From a virus: a stretch of DNA of 30,766 nt. The DNA is taken from positions 1 through 30,766 of the IMG/VR virus record IMGVR_UViG_3300045912_000119. The stretch is one strand, 5' to 3'. This document shows, piece after piece, positions 7,334 to 14,939 of the stretch. Within the stretch, counting starts at the first letter, position 1, and the number at the start of each line of letters is the position of its first letter. The notes under the pieces were generated by a model. The model ran no database searches. It was given only the letters and a program-made list of their open reading frames with translations, and was not told the DNA's origin. Made by a program: the position numbers and the translations under genes.

Positions 7334-8021
7334 CTCAATAGTACTTCCTAAGAAAAAAGTAAGTGCTCAAACAATAAACCCTAGGAGGATTCTGTTATAT
7401 GGTCCTCCTAAAGTGGGTAAAACAACGATTTTAACGCAATTAGACAATACTTTAATACTAGACTTAGAAAAGGGCACTAGAATGTTAGATGCTCTTAAAA
7501 TTGAGATAAATAGCCTTTCTGAGCTTAAAGATGTAGGAGAGCAGATTAAAAAAGAAGGGAAACCTTACAAAAGAATAGCAGTGGATAACGTAACAAAACT
7601 TGAAGAGTGGTGCGAAGAAGCTGCTAAAAGTATGTATATGCAAACACCAATAGGTAAAAACTTTATAGGGCGGTCTATATTGGAATTGCCTAACGGTGGG
7701 GGCTACCTTTACCTAAGAAATGCCTTTAAGTTATGGAAAGATTATATAGAGTCTCTGGCTGACGAAATAATCTACATAGCACATTTAAAGGATAAATTAA
7801 TTCAAGTAGAAGGTAAAGAGGTATCAGCCAAAGATATAGATTTAACAGGTAAACTTAAAAGCATACTATGTTCTGACGTAGATAGCGTAGGTTATTTAAA
7901 ACGTAAAGGGGGTGTTTTAACAGTCACTTTTAAAGCTGACGATGACGTTATTTGCGGAAGCAGGTGTGACCATTTAAGGGGACAAGAATTTGAGTTCGAT
8001 TGGAAGAAAATTTACATTTAA
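7311..8021 (+). CDS. Sak4-like RecA-fold recombination ATPase (AAA_24)
   Basis: This 236-residue P-loop protein has Walker A GPPKVGKT (31-38), a short strand ILDLEKG, and the Walker B-like segment RIAVDNVTKLEEW. It has the overall layout of phage AAA_24/Sak4 proteins, which are RecA-like single-strand annealing or recombination factors. The basic, disordered first 20 residues (SSSIVLPKKKVSAQ) are typical. The next gene is a probable SSB, and Sak4 proteins commonly work with and lie beside an SSB, which strengthens the call. The start overlaps the previous gene by 23 nt. Confidence 0.75.
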   Translation: MTGTTTSSSIVLPKKKVSAQTINPRRILLYGPPKVGKTTILTQLDNTLILDLEKGTRMLDALKIEINSLSELKDVGEQIKKEGKPYKRIAVDNVTKLEEWCEEAAKSMYMQTPIGKNFIGRSILELPNGGGYLYLRNAFKLWKDYIESLADEIIYIAHLKDKLIQVEGKEVSAKDIDLTGKLKSILCSDVDSVGYLKRKGGVLTVTFKADDDVICGSRCDHLRGQEFEFDWKKIYI

Positions 8022-8039
8022 CTAATTAAAAAATCTATT

Positions 8040-8630
8040 ATGATAAGTACTAAAGGTGTAGAAATTACACAAAATTCAAACAACAAGAAGTCCCCGTATT
8101 TATCTTACGGTGTACACATTTTAAAGATTAATGACATCGAATGTGAAACTGCTGCAACAGGCAGTGTAAGAGCTAGATTTAGAGTGGAATCAGAGCCTAT
8201 TATGCAAGAAGATTTTGAGGGTGTAGATGGAGCAAAAGGCCAAGTAGGTAGTATATTTGGATTATATTTGAAGACGCAAGAACAAGAGTCTGATTTTCTA
8301 AGATGTATTGCTCAAATTGCTGACGCTATGGGCGTAAGACAGCAGTTAGACGATATTGTCGCAGAAGATATAAAAAGTTACATAGAAAAAGTTGCCCATA
8401 TTTTCAAAGGGAAATGGGCAAGATTCCTTGTAGCAACTCAGCAGTATTTGGATATAAACTCAGGTAAAACGAAAAATAGATTAGGATTCCCTAAATATGA
8501 TTTTGTTGAACCCATCACTGTTCCAGAAAGTGAGTCTAAGTTGCGTTTCGATAAAACTAAGACTTATCACTTTAGACCAGTACAGGCTAGTGAAATGCCT
8601 GTAAATCAGGGTTCTGACTTACCTATTTAA
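8040..8630 (+). CDS. probable single-stranded DNA-binding protein
   Basis: This is a 196-residue protein. Residues about 20-130 read as a beta-rich OB-like domain (YGVHILKINDIECE..., ARFRVESEPIM, VGSIFGLYLKT), followed by a helical insert. The C-terminal tail is short and disordered and ends GSDLPI, loosely like the acidic D-I-P-F tail of SSBs. The pairing with the Sak4-like ATPase immediately upstream is a frequent phage arrangement. No clean family signature is visible by eye, so the call relies on fold pattern and context. It is followed by the structured non-coding stretch before the primase. Confidence 0.6.
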   Translation: MISTKGVEITQNSNNKKSPYLSYGVHILKINDIECETAATGSVRARFRVESEPIMQEDFEGVDGAKGQVGSIFGLYLKTQEQESDFLRCIAQIADAMGVRQQLDDIVAEDIKSYIEKVAHIFKGKWARFLVATQQYLDINSGKTKNRLGFPKYDFVEPITVPESESKLRFDKTKTYHFRPVQASEMPVNQGSDLPI

Positions 8631-8644
8631 TAACACTTTAAATA

Positions 8645-8756
8645 AATAGTATTACAAAGTGCCTTATACGAACCACAAACACAATCTCCTAGAGATTAAT
8701 CAGTGGCGTTAGAAGTAAGGTAAACGCAACAATATGGTAGGCTTTGTGATATTATT
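8645..8756 (+). promoter_or_regulatory. structured RNA element upstream of the primase gene
   Basis: The 138-nt gap between SSB and primase is not empty. Bases 8645-8659 pair with 8742-8756 as a 15-bp helix (13 Watson-Crick pairs, two G-U). After a 2-nt bulge (8660-8661) the helix may continue with 8662-8664/8739-8741. Inside lie a perfect 6-bp hairpin, AATCTC (8683-8688) with GAGATT (8692-8697) and loop CTA; a 4-bp helix, CCAC (8673-8676) with GTGG (8703-8706); and CGTT (8707-8710) with AACG (8723-8726). CCTTA (8662-8666) can alternatively pair with TAAGG (8716-8720), so two folds compete. The outer helix ends 12 nt before the primase ATG, where folding would affect ribosome access. No known riboswitch or ribozyme core is recognised. 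Confidence 0.55.
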
Positions 8757-8768
8757 AAATTTTATAAA

Positions 8769-9761
8769 ATGCTTACAACAAAAGGTTTTCAGACAAAAGT
8801 ATCTACAAACATATTAGAATATGTAACAGAGAAAGAAATATTTCAATATTACATAAGCAATTTTAAAAGAATTAACAGACCCTTTTCAAGTGAATTAAGA
8901 GAGGATAAAAACCCATCTTGTGTAATAAATACTTACAATGGTAGGTTAATTTACAAGGACTTCTCTACAAAAGAATCCTATAACTGTTTTGGTTATGTTA
9001 TGAGACTTTATAGTTGCAGTTTTATAGATGCTATAAATATTATAAAAAGAGATTTTAACATAAAATATGATATGCCAAAACATGAAATAAGAGTGCCTAC
9101 TATTGTAAAGAAAGAGAAAGTTTACAAAGATATAAGGATAGAGGTGAGAGATTTTAATGAAAAAGATTTAGAATTTTGGGGACAGTATAAAATTACTAAA
9201 CCAACTTTAGAATACTATAATGTATATGCATGTAAAACATTTTACATAAACGGTATTGATAGTTATTCTTACATAGGGGTAAACCCCGCTTATGCATATG
9301 ACCACAGTTTCTATAAGGAAAATACTTACAAAATACTAAGACCTTTTAGTGAACGTCACAGTAAGTGGTTATCTAATATGCCAGGAACAGTACTTTCTGG
9401 TATTAATAAGTTAAAACATGAAGATTTATTGATTATAACTAAGTCTTTTAAAGACATTATGGTTTGGAGGGAACTATTTGAAATAGATGCAGTTTGCCCC
9501 CAAAGTGAAAACCAAACAGTTTTTAATGAAGAAGATATTAGTTATTTGAAACAAAGATATAAAAAGATTTTAATAAATTATGACAATGATAATACTGGTT
9601 TAAAGTATTCAAAAGAACTTAATACTAAGTATAATTTTGACGGTATATTAAATATACCTGAAGTTTTAAAATCTAAAGACATCAGCGATGCAGCTAAAAC
9701 GAATCCCACTGGAGAAGTCATCTCCCATATATCAGACCTTATTAAAAGTTACAGAACTTAA
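8769..9761 (+). CDS. TOPRIM DNA primase (phage DnaG-like)
   Basis: This is a 330-residue primase. The N-terminal domain (about 30-100) has the CHC2-like pattern PFSSELREDKNPSC...GRLIYKDFSTKE...NCFGYVMRLYSCSFIDAINII, with only two well-placed cysteines (C51, C73), so the zinc site looks degenerate. The TOPRIM domain (about 215-310) reads LLIITKSFKDIMVW, then CPQSEN, then YDNDNTG with D272 and D274, then KDISD. The usual TOPRIM glutamate position in the first motif is Lys225. The 'ITKSxKDxM' form is common among primases of Bacteroidota phages as I recall them. It would prime lagging-strand synthesis for the helicase at 5694. It is preceded by the structured RNA element. Confidence 0.8.
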   Translation: MLTTKGFQTKVSTNILEYVTEKEIFQYYISNFKRINRPFSSELREDKNPSCVINTYNGRLIYKDFSTKESYNCFGYVMRLYSCSFIDAINIIKRDFNIKYDMPKHEIRVPTIVKKEKVYKDIRIEVRDFNEKDLEFWGQYKITKPTLEYYNVYACKTFYINGIDSYSYIGVNPAYAYDHSFYKENTYKILRPFSERHSKWLSNMPGTVLSGINKLKHEDLLIITKSFKDIMVWRELFEIDAVCPQSENQTVFNEEDISYLKQRYKKILINYDNDNTGLKYSKELNTKYNFDGILNIPEVLKSKDISDAAKTNPTGEVISHISDLIKSYRT

Positions 9762-10635
9762 CTTTGTTAAAGACCTTATTAATACATTTAGTGATTTCCC
9801 TATATTTTGCTACTATGAAGGCTTAATGCTTGTAGAAAAAGGTTTTTATTTTGACTTAAGTAATAAAGTTCTTAAAGCTATTAATGACGGGGATATTAAC
9901 ACTTTAAAGAATGATAATACAATAAATTTAAAAGAATTAACCTTTGTAAGAGATTCTATATTTTATAAAGTTTATGACCCTTATTTAAAAAGTTCTTACT
10001 TTATAAGTTATTATCAATTTCAAAGGTATTTTGAAGCTTATTACATGAGGCACCTTAAAAAAGATAAAGACTTAAGAAGAGGTTTTGAAAAGGTAAAAGT
10101 AGTATCTGTAGACAAAAGTATAGAATTATTTGGAAGAAATGTTTTAAGAAAAGCAATGCTTAATAAGAAGTTTAAACTTATTGATATTGAGTATAAGACA
10201 CCCAGAAGAATATTACACCAAGGAATACAAGATAAGTATTATATAATGGTTTTAGAAGTTACAGAGGCAGACGGATTTGATATAAGTAATAATAGCAATA
10301 GGCTTGTTAAATTTGTAGCAGATGATATTTCTATACACGATGATAGTTTATTTAAAGATGTGCTTTACAAAAGAATGGTAGAAAAAGGTTCTGAAGTTAT
10401 AATAAAAAATTCTAAGAAGATAAATATTCCTAAAAACTTTAAAACTGAAGTTTTAGAAGTAAGTAATAAGAAGTTAAGTGTTGAAATATTAGTAAATGAC
10501 CATAAAAATCAAAGAAAATGGATAGGCTTAAGAAAAGTAAAACCTTTAAAAAAGGTGCCAGTTTTGATAAAAGAGGACAGAGAACTCTTAAATCTTTACA
10601 GAAAGAAAAGGGAAAAAAACGAAGTTTCTTCTTAA
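9688..10635 (+). CDS. hypothetical protein at head of the amidoligase cassette
   Basis: This is a 315-residue protein rich in Lys, Tyr and Phe. The longest frame opens at the ATG at 9688, overlapping the primase by 74 nt. The first internal ATG is at 9826, so the true start is uncertain. No catalytic motif is seen. The central part (YYQFQRYFEAYYMRHLKKDKD) is strongly amphipathic, and the C-terminus (about 210-315) is beta-rich then very basic. Its end overlaps the ATP-grasp gene by 118 nt, suggesting that the two are translationally linked. It might be an accessory subunit of the cassette, but that is inference. Confidence 0.55.
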   Translation: MQLKRIPLEKSSPIYQTLLKVTELNFVKDLINTFSDFPIFCYYEGLMLVEKGFYFDLSNKVLKAINDGDINTLKNDNTINLKELTFVRDSIFYKVYDPYLKSSYFISYYQFQRYFEAYYMRHLKKDKDLRRGFEKVKVVSVDKSIELFGRNVLRKAMLNKKFKLIDIEYKTPRRILHQGIQDKYYIMVLEVTEADGFDISNNSNRLVKFVADDISIHDDSLFKDVLYKRMVEKGSEVIIKNSKKINIPKNFKTEVLEVSNKKLSVEILVNDHKNQRKWIGLRKVKPLKKVPVLIKEDRELLNLYRKKREKNEVSS

Positions 10636-11402
10636 CATTATTCTCAAGACACCCTAGTCATAATGTACTAAGAAAGGCTTTAATAGTCCCTAAAAGAACA
10701 TTAATAAGATTAGGCTCTACTACTAAAGGCTCTGCAAATTATACTTTAGAGATTAACTCTATACAAAGTGTAAAAAACAGTGCAAATAAGCTTTTGATGA
10801 AAAAGATATTTAAAGAAAACGATATAAAAACAGCAGATTGGTGGACAGAGGGCACTTTAATAGATTGGGCTAAAGAAAGATACCCCATTGTTGCTAAGAG
10901 TATTTACGGAAGTAGGGGTAGAGGAAATACCCTTATAAAAAATGAAGAGGATTTGTATATTTGGGCAGAAGATAAAAACCTAAGTAATTACATATTTGAA
11001 AAATACTATTCTTATAACAGAGAATATAGGTTACATGTAACTAAAAATGGTTGTTTTTATGCTTGTCGTAAAGTATTAAAAAGTGAAACTCCTGAAGACA
11101 AAAGATGGTTTAGGAACGACTCTAACTGTAGTTGGTTATTGGAAACCAATGAAAAGTTTGACAAGCCTGTAAACTGGGAAGATATTGAAAAAGAATGTGT
11201 AAAAGCTTTAACATGTTTAGGCTTAGACATTGGGGGTTTTGATGTCAGAGTACAATCCAGTAAAGATAAAGATGGCAATTTAAGAGAATACCCAGAATTT
11301 ATAGTTATAGAAAGTAACTCTGCCTGTTCCTTTGGGGACATTACGGGTATTAAATACAAAGAAGCTATTGAAAAACTTATAAAAGAATATTATGATTGCT
11401 GA
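10518..11402 (+). CDS. ATP-grasp ligase of phiEco32-type amidoligase cluster
   Basis: This is a 294-residue ATP-grasp fold enzyme. Residues 1-50 are very basic. IRLGS (63-67) begins the pre-ATP-grasp region. KSIYGSRGRG (127-136) supplies the ATP-binding lysine and glycine-rich loop. FEKYY (160-164) is the linker-strand Glu, REYRLHV (168-174) the R-x-Y-R element, FDVRVQ (241-246) the metal region, and FIVIESNSACSFG (261-273) the E/N metal ligands. The family makes acyl-phosphates and ligates them to amines or thiols. Related ATP-grasps occur next to COOH-NH2 ligases in phages (Iyer and Aravind group, phiEco32 type), exactly the context here. The start at 10518 overlaps the previous gene by 118 nt, but no later Met would keep the IRLGS region. 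Confidence 0.8.
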   Translation: MDRLKKSKTFKKGASFDKRGQRTLKSLQKEKGKKRSFFLTLFSRHPSHNVLRKALIVPKRTLIRLGSTTKGSANYTLEINSIQSVKNSANKLLMKKIFKENDIKTADWWTEGTLIDWAKERYPIVAKSIYGSRGRGNTLIKNEEDLYIWAEDKNLSNYIFEKYYSYNREYRLHVTKNGCFYACRKVLKSETPEDKRWFRNDSNCSWLLETNEKFDKPVNWEDIEKECVKALTCLGLDIGGFDVRVQSSKDKDGNLREYPEFIVIESNSACSFGDITGIKYKEAIEKLIKEYYDC

Positions 11403-12012
11403 AAAGAAAACAGCTGTTAAAGCCTTAACAGACGCACAAATAAAAGAGAAAAGAAAGGCTTATGCAAGTATACCTAGTAAATATTTTGCTCTTACCTTAG
11501 AAGAAGTTCTTTATGCTTTTGACAGCTTAATATTATTAAAAGATAATGCTTTTTGCAAATCTTTTAAAACTAAAATTAAAGCCTATTATAAAAAAGGTTT
11601 TATCATAAGCGTTGTTCCTGAAAACTATACTCTATTTAAAGATAAAAGAAATATGGTGTGGTATGAAATTGTACACACTTATATAAACTTTTATGTACTA
11701 GATTATAGATTTACTGAAGTGTTTAAAAGTCCCGATTTTAAGAGGTTCCCTGCTCAGTGCAGTACTGCAATAATGTACAATTTGGAAGGGGGTTTGAGTC
11801 ATAACCCTAATTTCAATTTAGAATATTTCAAAATAATAGAGATGTTATTAAAAATGATGAACTATACACAGATTATGATTAGCCTTTCTGAGGATGAAAA
11901 TTATTATAATACCCATTTATTTTTTGAAAAATTGGGGTATAAGACTATACACACCCTTGAAAATTTAAATACAGGTCATTTTATAGAGTTTAAAGTTAAA
12001 CACTTATGGTAA
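11392..12012 (+). CDS. GNAT-like acetyltransferase-fold protein
   Basis: This is a 206-residue protein. The C-terminal part (NYYNTHLFFEKLGYKTIHTLENLNTG, about 170-195) has the FFEKLGY-turn-strand pattern that closes many GNAT domains. The middle (WYEIVHTYINFYVLDYR, then AQCSTAIMYNLEGG) would supply the central strands and pyrophosphate loop, although a clean R/Q-x-x-G-x-G/A acetyl-CoA loop is not visible. Acetyltransferase-fold proteins are reported members of phiEco32-type amidoligase clusters, where they may act as aminoacyl or peptidyl transferases. It overlaps the ATP-grasp gene by 11 nt and the amidoligase gene by 7 nt. The GNAT call is moderate. Confidence 0.55.
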   Translation: MIAEKKTAVKALTDAQIKEKRKAYASIPSKYFALTLEEVLYAFDSLILLKDNAFCKSFKTKIKAYYKKGFIISVVPENYTLFKDKRNMVWYEIVHTYINFYVLDYRFTEVFKSPDFKRFPAQCSTAIMYNLEGGLSHNPNFNLEYFKIIEMLLKMMNYTQIMISLSEDENYYNTHLFFEKLGYKTIHTLENLNTGHFIEFKVKHLW

Positions 12013-12839
12013 TAAATAAAAATGAAATAACTGTAGGTTCAGACCCAGAGTTTTTCCTACAAGACTCCGAGAGTCGTAATTTAGTATCAGCTATTGGTAT
12101 AATACCAGGCTCTAAGAAAAACCCTCATTATCTTGAAAAAGATGGGTTTGCAATACAAGTAGATAATGTAGCTTGTGAGTTTAATGTACCTCCTTGCAAA
12201 GATTATAAAGAAATGTGGGGTAATTTTGAATACATTTTTAAAACTTTAAGAGAATCTTACCTCCCTAAAAACATAGAACCTTTGATAATAAGTTCTGCAA
12301 TTTTTCCTAAAGAACTATTAGAGCACCCTATTGCAAAGACTTTTGGGTGTGAAGAAGATTTCTGTGCATGGACAGAAAGTGTAAACCCTAAACCTAAGTC
12401 TGAAAACCCTTGTTTGCGTACTGCAGCAGGTCATATTCATATAGGTTATAACAACCCTACTTTAGATACATCTATCTCTTTTATAAAAGCTTTGGACTTA
12501 TTCATAAGCATACCTTTAGTTTTTGAAGAAAAGGATAAAAGAAGAAGAGAGTTGTATGGAAAAGCAGGCTGCTTTAGGTTTACTAAATTCGGTTTTGAAT
12601 ACAGAACCCCTGGTAATTTATGGATAACAGATATAAGTTATGTTAAATTTATATTTGATGCTATAAATAGGGCTATTGATTTTGTAAATGATAACAGAAT
12701 AAAGGATTTAGATGCTACTGATGTTAAAAAGATTCAATTGGCAATAAATAATAACAATAAATTGTTTGCCAAACAGTTAGTTAATAAGTTTAAAATACCT
12801 TTATTTAACACTATATATGAAAACAGTACAGTTTGTTAA
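12006..12839 (+). CDS. phiEco32-like amidoligase-type 2 (COOH-NH2 ligase)
   Basis: This 277-residue enzyme belongs to the glutamine-synthetase/GCS-like amidoligase superfamily. VGSDPEFFLQD (10-20) gives the metal-binding Glu15. DNVACEFN (about 54-61) is the second acidic motif. AGHIHIGY (141-148) is the conserved H-x-H-x-G strand, and RFTKFGFEYRTPGNLW (about 195-210) is the R-x-x-x-G-x-E-x-R motif that binds the ATP phosphates. This set is the signature of phiEco32-like amidoligases. The superfamily joins a carboxylate to an amine with ATP hydrolysis; the substrate of the phage versions is unknown. It is embedded between the GNAT-like gene and a gene of unknown function. Confidence 0.88.
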   Translation: MVINKNEITVGSDPEFFLQDSESRNLVSAIGIIPGSKKNPHYLEKDGFAIQVDNVACEFNVPPCKDYKEMWGNFEYIFKTLRESYLPKNIEPLIISSAIFPKELLEHPIAKTFGCEEDFCAWTESVNPKPKSENPCLRTAAGHIHIGYNNPTLDTSISFIKALDLFISIPLVFEEKDKRRRELYGKAGCFRFTKFGFEYRTPGNLWITDISYVKFIFDAINRAIDFVNDNRIKDLDATDVKKIQLAINNNNKLFAKQLVNKFKIPLFNTIYENSTVC

Positions 12840-13542
12840 TAATACAGAAGATTGTTTAAACGAAATACCTATGTCAGGCTTAATGTATACAGTTTTAAAC
12901 AAAGATTTAGTTTCTTTGACCCCTAGAATGTTATGTAGAGATTACATATTAGACTTGTTTTGGTCTGAAAATACAGGAAATGATATAGATAATATTTATG
13001 GTTTTACATACGAACCTGGTAAGTTAGACTTAAAAGATAATGTAAATATTGCATTAACTTATGCCCCTAATATAGATTTTCGTTTTAATGAAATCTCTGA
13101 ATTACCAGAATTTGAAGAAGAGGATTTAGAGAAATTAAAAAGTGTTTTAAATTTAGCAGAAAGTTCCTTAAACTTCTCTAAAACAGAGTTAGAGTTTGCT
13201 AATGATAAGAAAGTTATACTTTTAACATGTAGCCCTGAATGGTTTACAAAACCTTATGTTATAAGCATATATACTTTATTATGGAACCTTAGTAGTCATT
13301 ATTCTGATGAATCTAGTATAGAAGAATTTCTTAGGAACATAACAGCTTTGAATGACAAAAGAGCTATGTTTGTTAAAACGAACTTATGCTTTTTAGAAGA
13401 TTTCTTTTATGGAGTACAGCATGAGCAAAAATGGGAGTCTTATAATAGAGATATAAATAGCGACTACTCGATACACAATACATCAGGTTTTGTAAATTTT
13501 AATAATAACCTAATTAAAAAATCAAAAGTATGTGCGGACTAA
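12817..13542 (+). CDS. hypothetical protein in amidoligase cassette
   Basis: This is a 241-residue acidic protein (clusters ELPEFEEEDLEKL and DESSIEEFLRN) with alternating helices and strands. It has no signal peptide, membrane segment or recognisable catalytic signature. It overlaps the amidoligase by 23 nt and the following glutamine amidotransferase by 13 nt, so it is probably translated with them. It may be a cluster-specific partner or the acceptor of the modification. Function unknown. Confidence 0.55.
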   Translation: MKTVQFVNNTEDCLNEIPMSGLMYTVLNKDLVSLTPRMLCRDYILDLFWSENTGNDIDNIYGFTYEPGKLDLKDNVNIALTYAPNIDFRFNEISELPEFEEEDLEKLKSVLNLAESSLNFSKTELEFANDKKVILLTCSPEWFTKPYVISIYTLLWNLSSHYSDESSIEEFLRNITALNDKRAMFVKTNLCFLEDFFYGVQHEQKWESYNRDINSDYSIHNTSGFVNFNNNLIKKSKVCAD

Positions 13543-14900
13543 TAGGCTTCTCTGGAAGCGACATGAATGTAGATAAAATAAAGTTACTATTATTTTGGAA
13601 TAGCCTAGAACGTGGAAAAGACGCCACAGGCATATACAGCAGACAAACAGGTATCATAAAAGATAACAATGAAGCTAGGATTTTTATAAAAAACAATAAC
13701 GATGCTTTTAAAAACTGTAACCTTTTTATAGGGCATGTTAGGGCTAAAACATCAGGTTTTAACACTAAAGACAATGCCCACCCATTCTCCTATAACGGAA
13801 TAGTACTAGCTCATAACGGTACTTTATACCAAGAAATTAAGTTATGTCAAACTATGGGTTTAAATTACACTGATTTTGACGTAGATAGTGAAATACTTGC
13901 AGCAGGTATAGGTAAAACTTTAGATACTAAGGTATTAACAGCTTACGAAGGTTCTGCAGCAGTATTGTTTACAGACCATAATAATAAAAACTCTGATATA
14001 CTATACGCTTATAGGGATAAAAACAGACCTTTGTTTAGGGGTAGTTTAGATAACTCTTTGTACATATCATCTATAAAAGAATCTTTGGAATTTATAGGGT
14101 GTAATAACATCAAAGAGTTTAAAGAAAACCACCTTTATGCTATAAAAAATGGTAAGATAGATAGTTACGTTAAGATTAAAAATCCTAATGTAATAAGTAC
14201 TACTACTCATATAAGCAGTTGTGGTGTTAACAGTAATTCTGAATTTGTAGGGAGTTATGTTGTTATTGATACTGAAATTAGCACAAACTCTCCTGATTAT
14301 GAGTATATTGTTAAAAATAAGGTAAAAAAAGGTAATTCTTATTACGTTAACAGCTTTTTCACGAAAGACAGCAAACCTTACTTTAATGTAAAATGCCCTT
14401 ATACTAATAAAGTTTTAGATATTCCTAAATATGTAACAGCTTATACTAAGTATACCCTTAAAACAGGTGATTATGCATTATGCATGGCCAATTTAACATA
14501 CACTTCTAAAGAAAAAAAGGGGCAACCTTGTGCAGCTATAGGAGATTTGTTAAAGGTTATAGGTTTTGCTCAAAAGAATGAAAAGGATATTGAAGTTAAA
14601 AACTTAAGTAATGGTGAGACTTTTTGGGTAGACCCTAGATTTATACGAGGCTTTTACAATGTAAATGTTGACCAAAATCTATTGGAAACATTGAAAAAGA
14701 AGTACGAAGATAAAGAAAATAACTTCCTTAAAGACTTAAGTATATTTTCAGAGGTTTATAAAGATTTAGATAATATGACAAAATCTCTATCTGAAAATGA
14801 AAACTACTCTTTGAAAAATGTAACAGAAGCTGTAGACGAAATTAAAAGTAAGTTAGAGGCTTTAGAAACAGAGATAGAACAAGAGTTATGGGCAAGTTAG
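13530..14900 (+). CDS. class II glutamine amidotransferase (Ntn-hydrolase) 1
   Basis: This 456-residue protein begins MCGLIGFSG, so removal of Met exposes the catalytic Cys2 of class II (GlmS/AsnB/PurF-type) glutaminases. RGKDATGIY (28-36), GHVRAKTSG (68-76, with R71 for the glutamine carboxylate), HPFSYNG, and AHNG (94-97, oxyanion Asn96/Gly97) complete the active site. The first 200 residues are the glutaminase. The remaining 250 contain a beta-rich region and a C-terminal coiled coil (about 390-450), with no synthetase domain recognised. It should hydrolyse glutamine and pass ammonia to a partner, most simply one of the amidoligases on either side. The start ATG is fixed by the required Cys at position 2. 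Confidence 0.9.
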   Translation: MCGLIGFSGSDMNVDKIKLLLFWNSLERGKDATGIYSRQTGIIKDNNEARIFIKNNNDAFKNCNLFIGHVRAKTSGFNTKDNAHPFSYNGIVLAHNGTLYQEIKLCQTMGLNYTDFDVDSEILAAGIGKTLDTKVLTAYEGSAAVLFTDHNNKNSDILYAYRDKNRPLFRGSLDNSLYISSIKESLEFIGCNNIKEFKENHLYAIKNGKIDSYVKIKNPNVISTTTHISSCGVNSNSEFVGSYVVIDTEISTNSPDYEYIVKNKVKKGNSYYVNSFFTKDSKPYFNVKCPYTNKVLDIPKYVTAYTKYTLKTGDYALCMANLTYTSKEKKGQPCAAIGDLLKVIGFAQKNEKDIEVKNLSNGETFWVDPRFIRGFYNVNVDQNLLETLKKKYEDKENNFLKDLSIFSEVYKDLDNMTKSLSENENYSLKNVTEAVDEIKSKLEALETEIEQELWAS

Positions 14901-14914
14901 TAAAGATTTATAAA

Positions 14915-14931
14915 TGTTTAACTATTAAACA
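14915..14931 (+). other. 7-bp perfect hairpin before second amidoligase gene
   Basis: TGTTTAA, loop CTA, TTAAACA forms a perfect 7-bp inverted repeat in the 39-nt gap between the first glutamine amidotransferase and the second amidoligase (ATG at 14940). This is one of the few places in the cassette where genes do not overlap. It lacks a following T-run, so it is not a good intrinsic terminator. It could be an RNA-processing or translational-control hairpin, or a protein-binding palindrome. Confidence 0.3.
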
Positions 14932-14939
14932 GTTTACGT

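Noticed and set aside
8645-8756. Hammerhead or other known self-cleaving ribozyme
   Set aside because: No CTGATGA/GAAA core or other familiar ribozyme consensus is present in the element, so it is left as an unclassified structured RNA.
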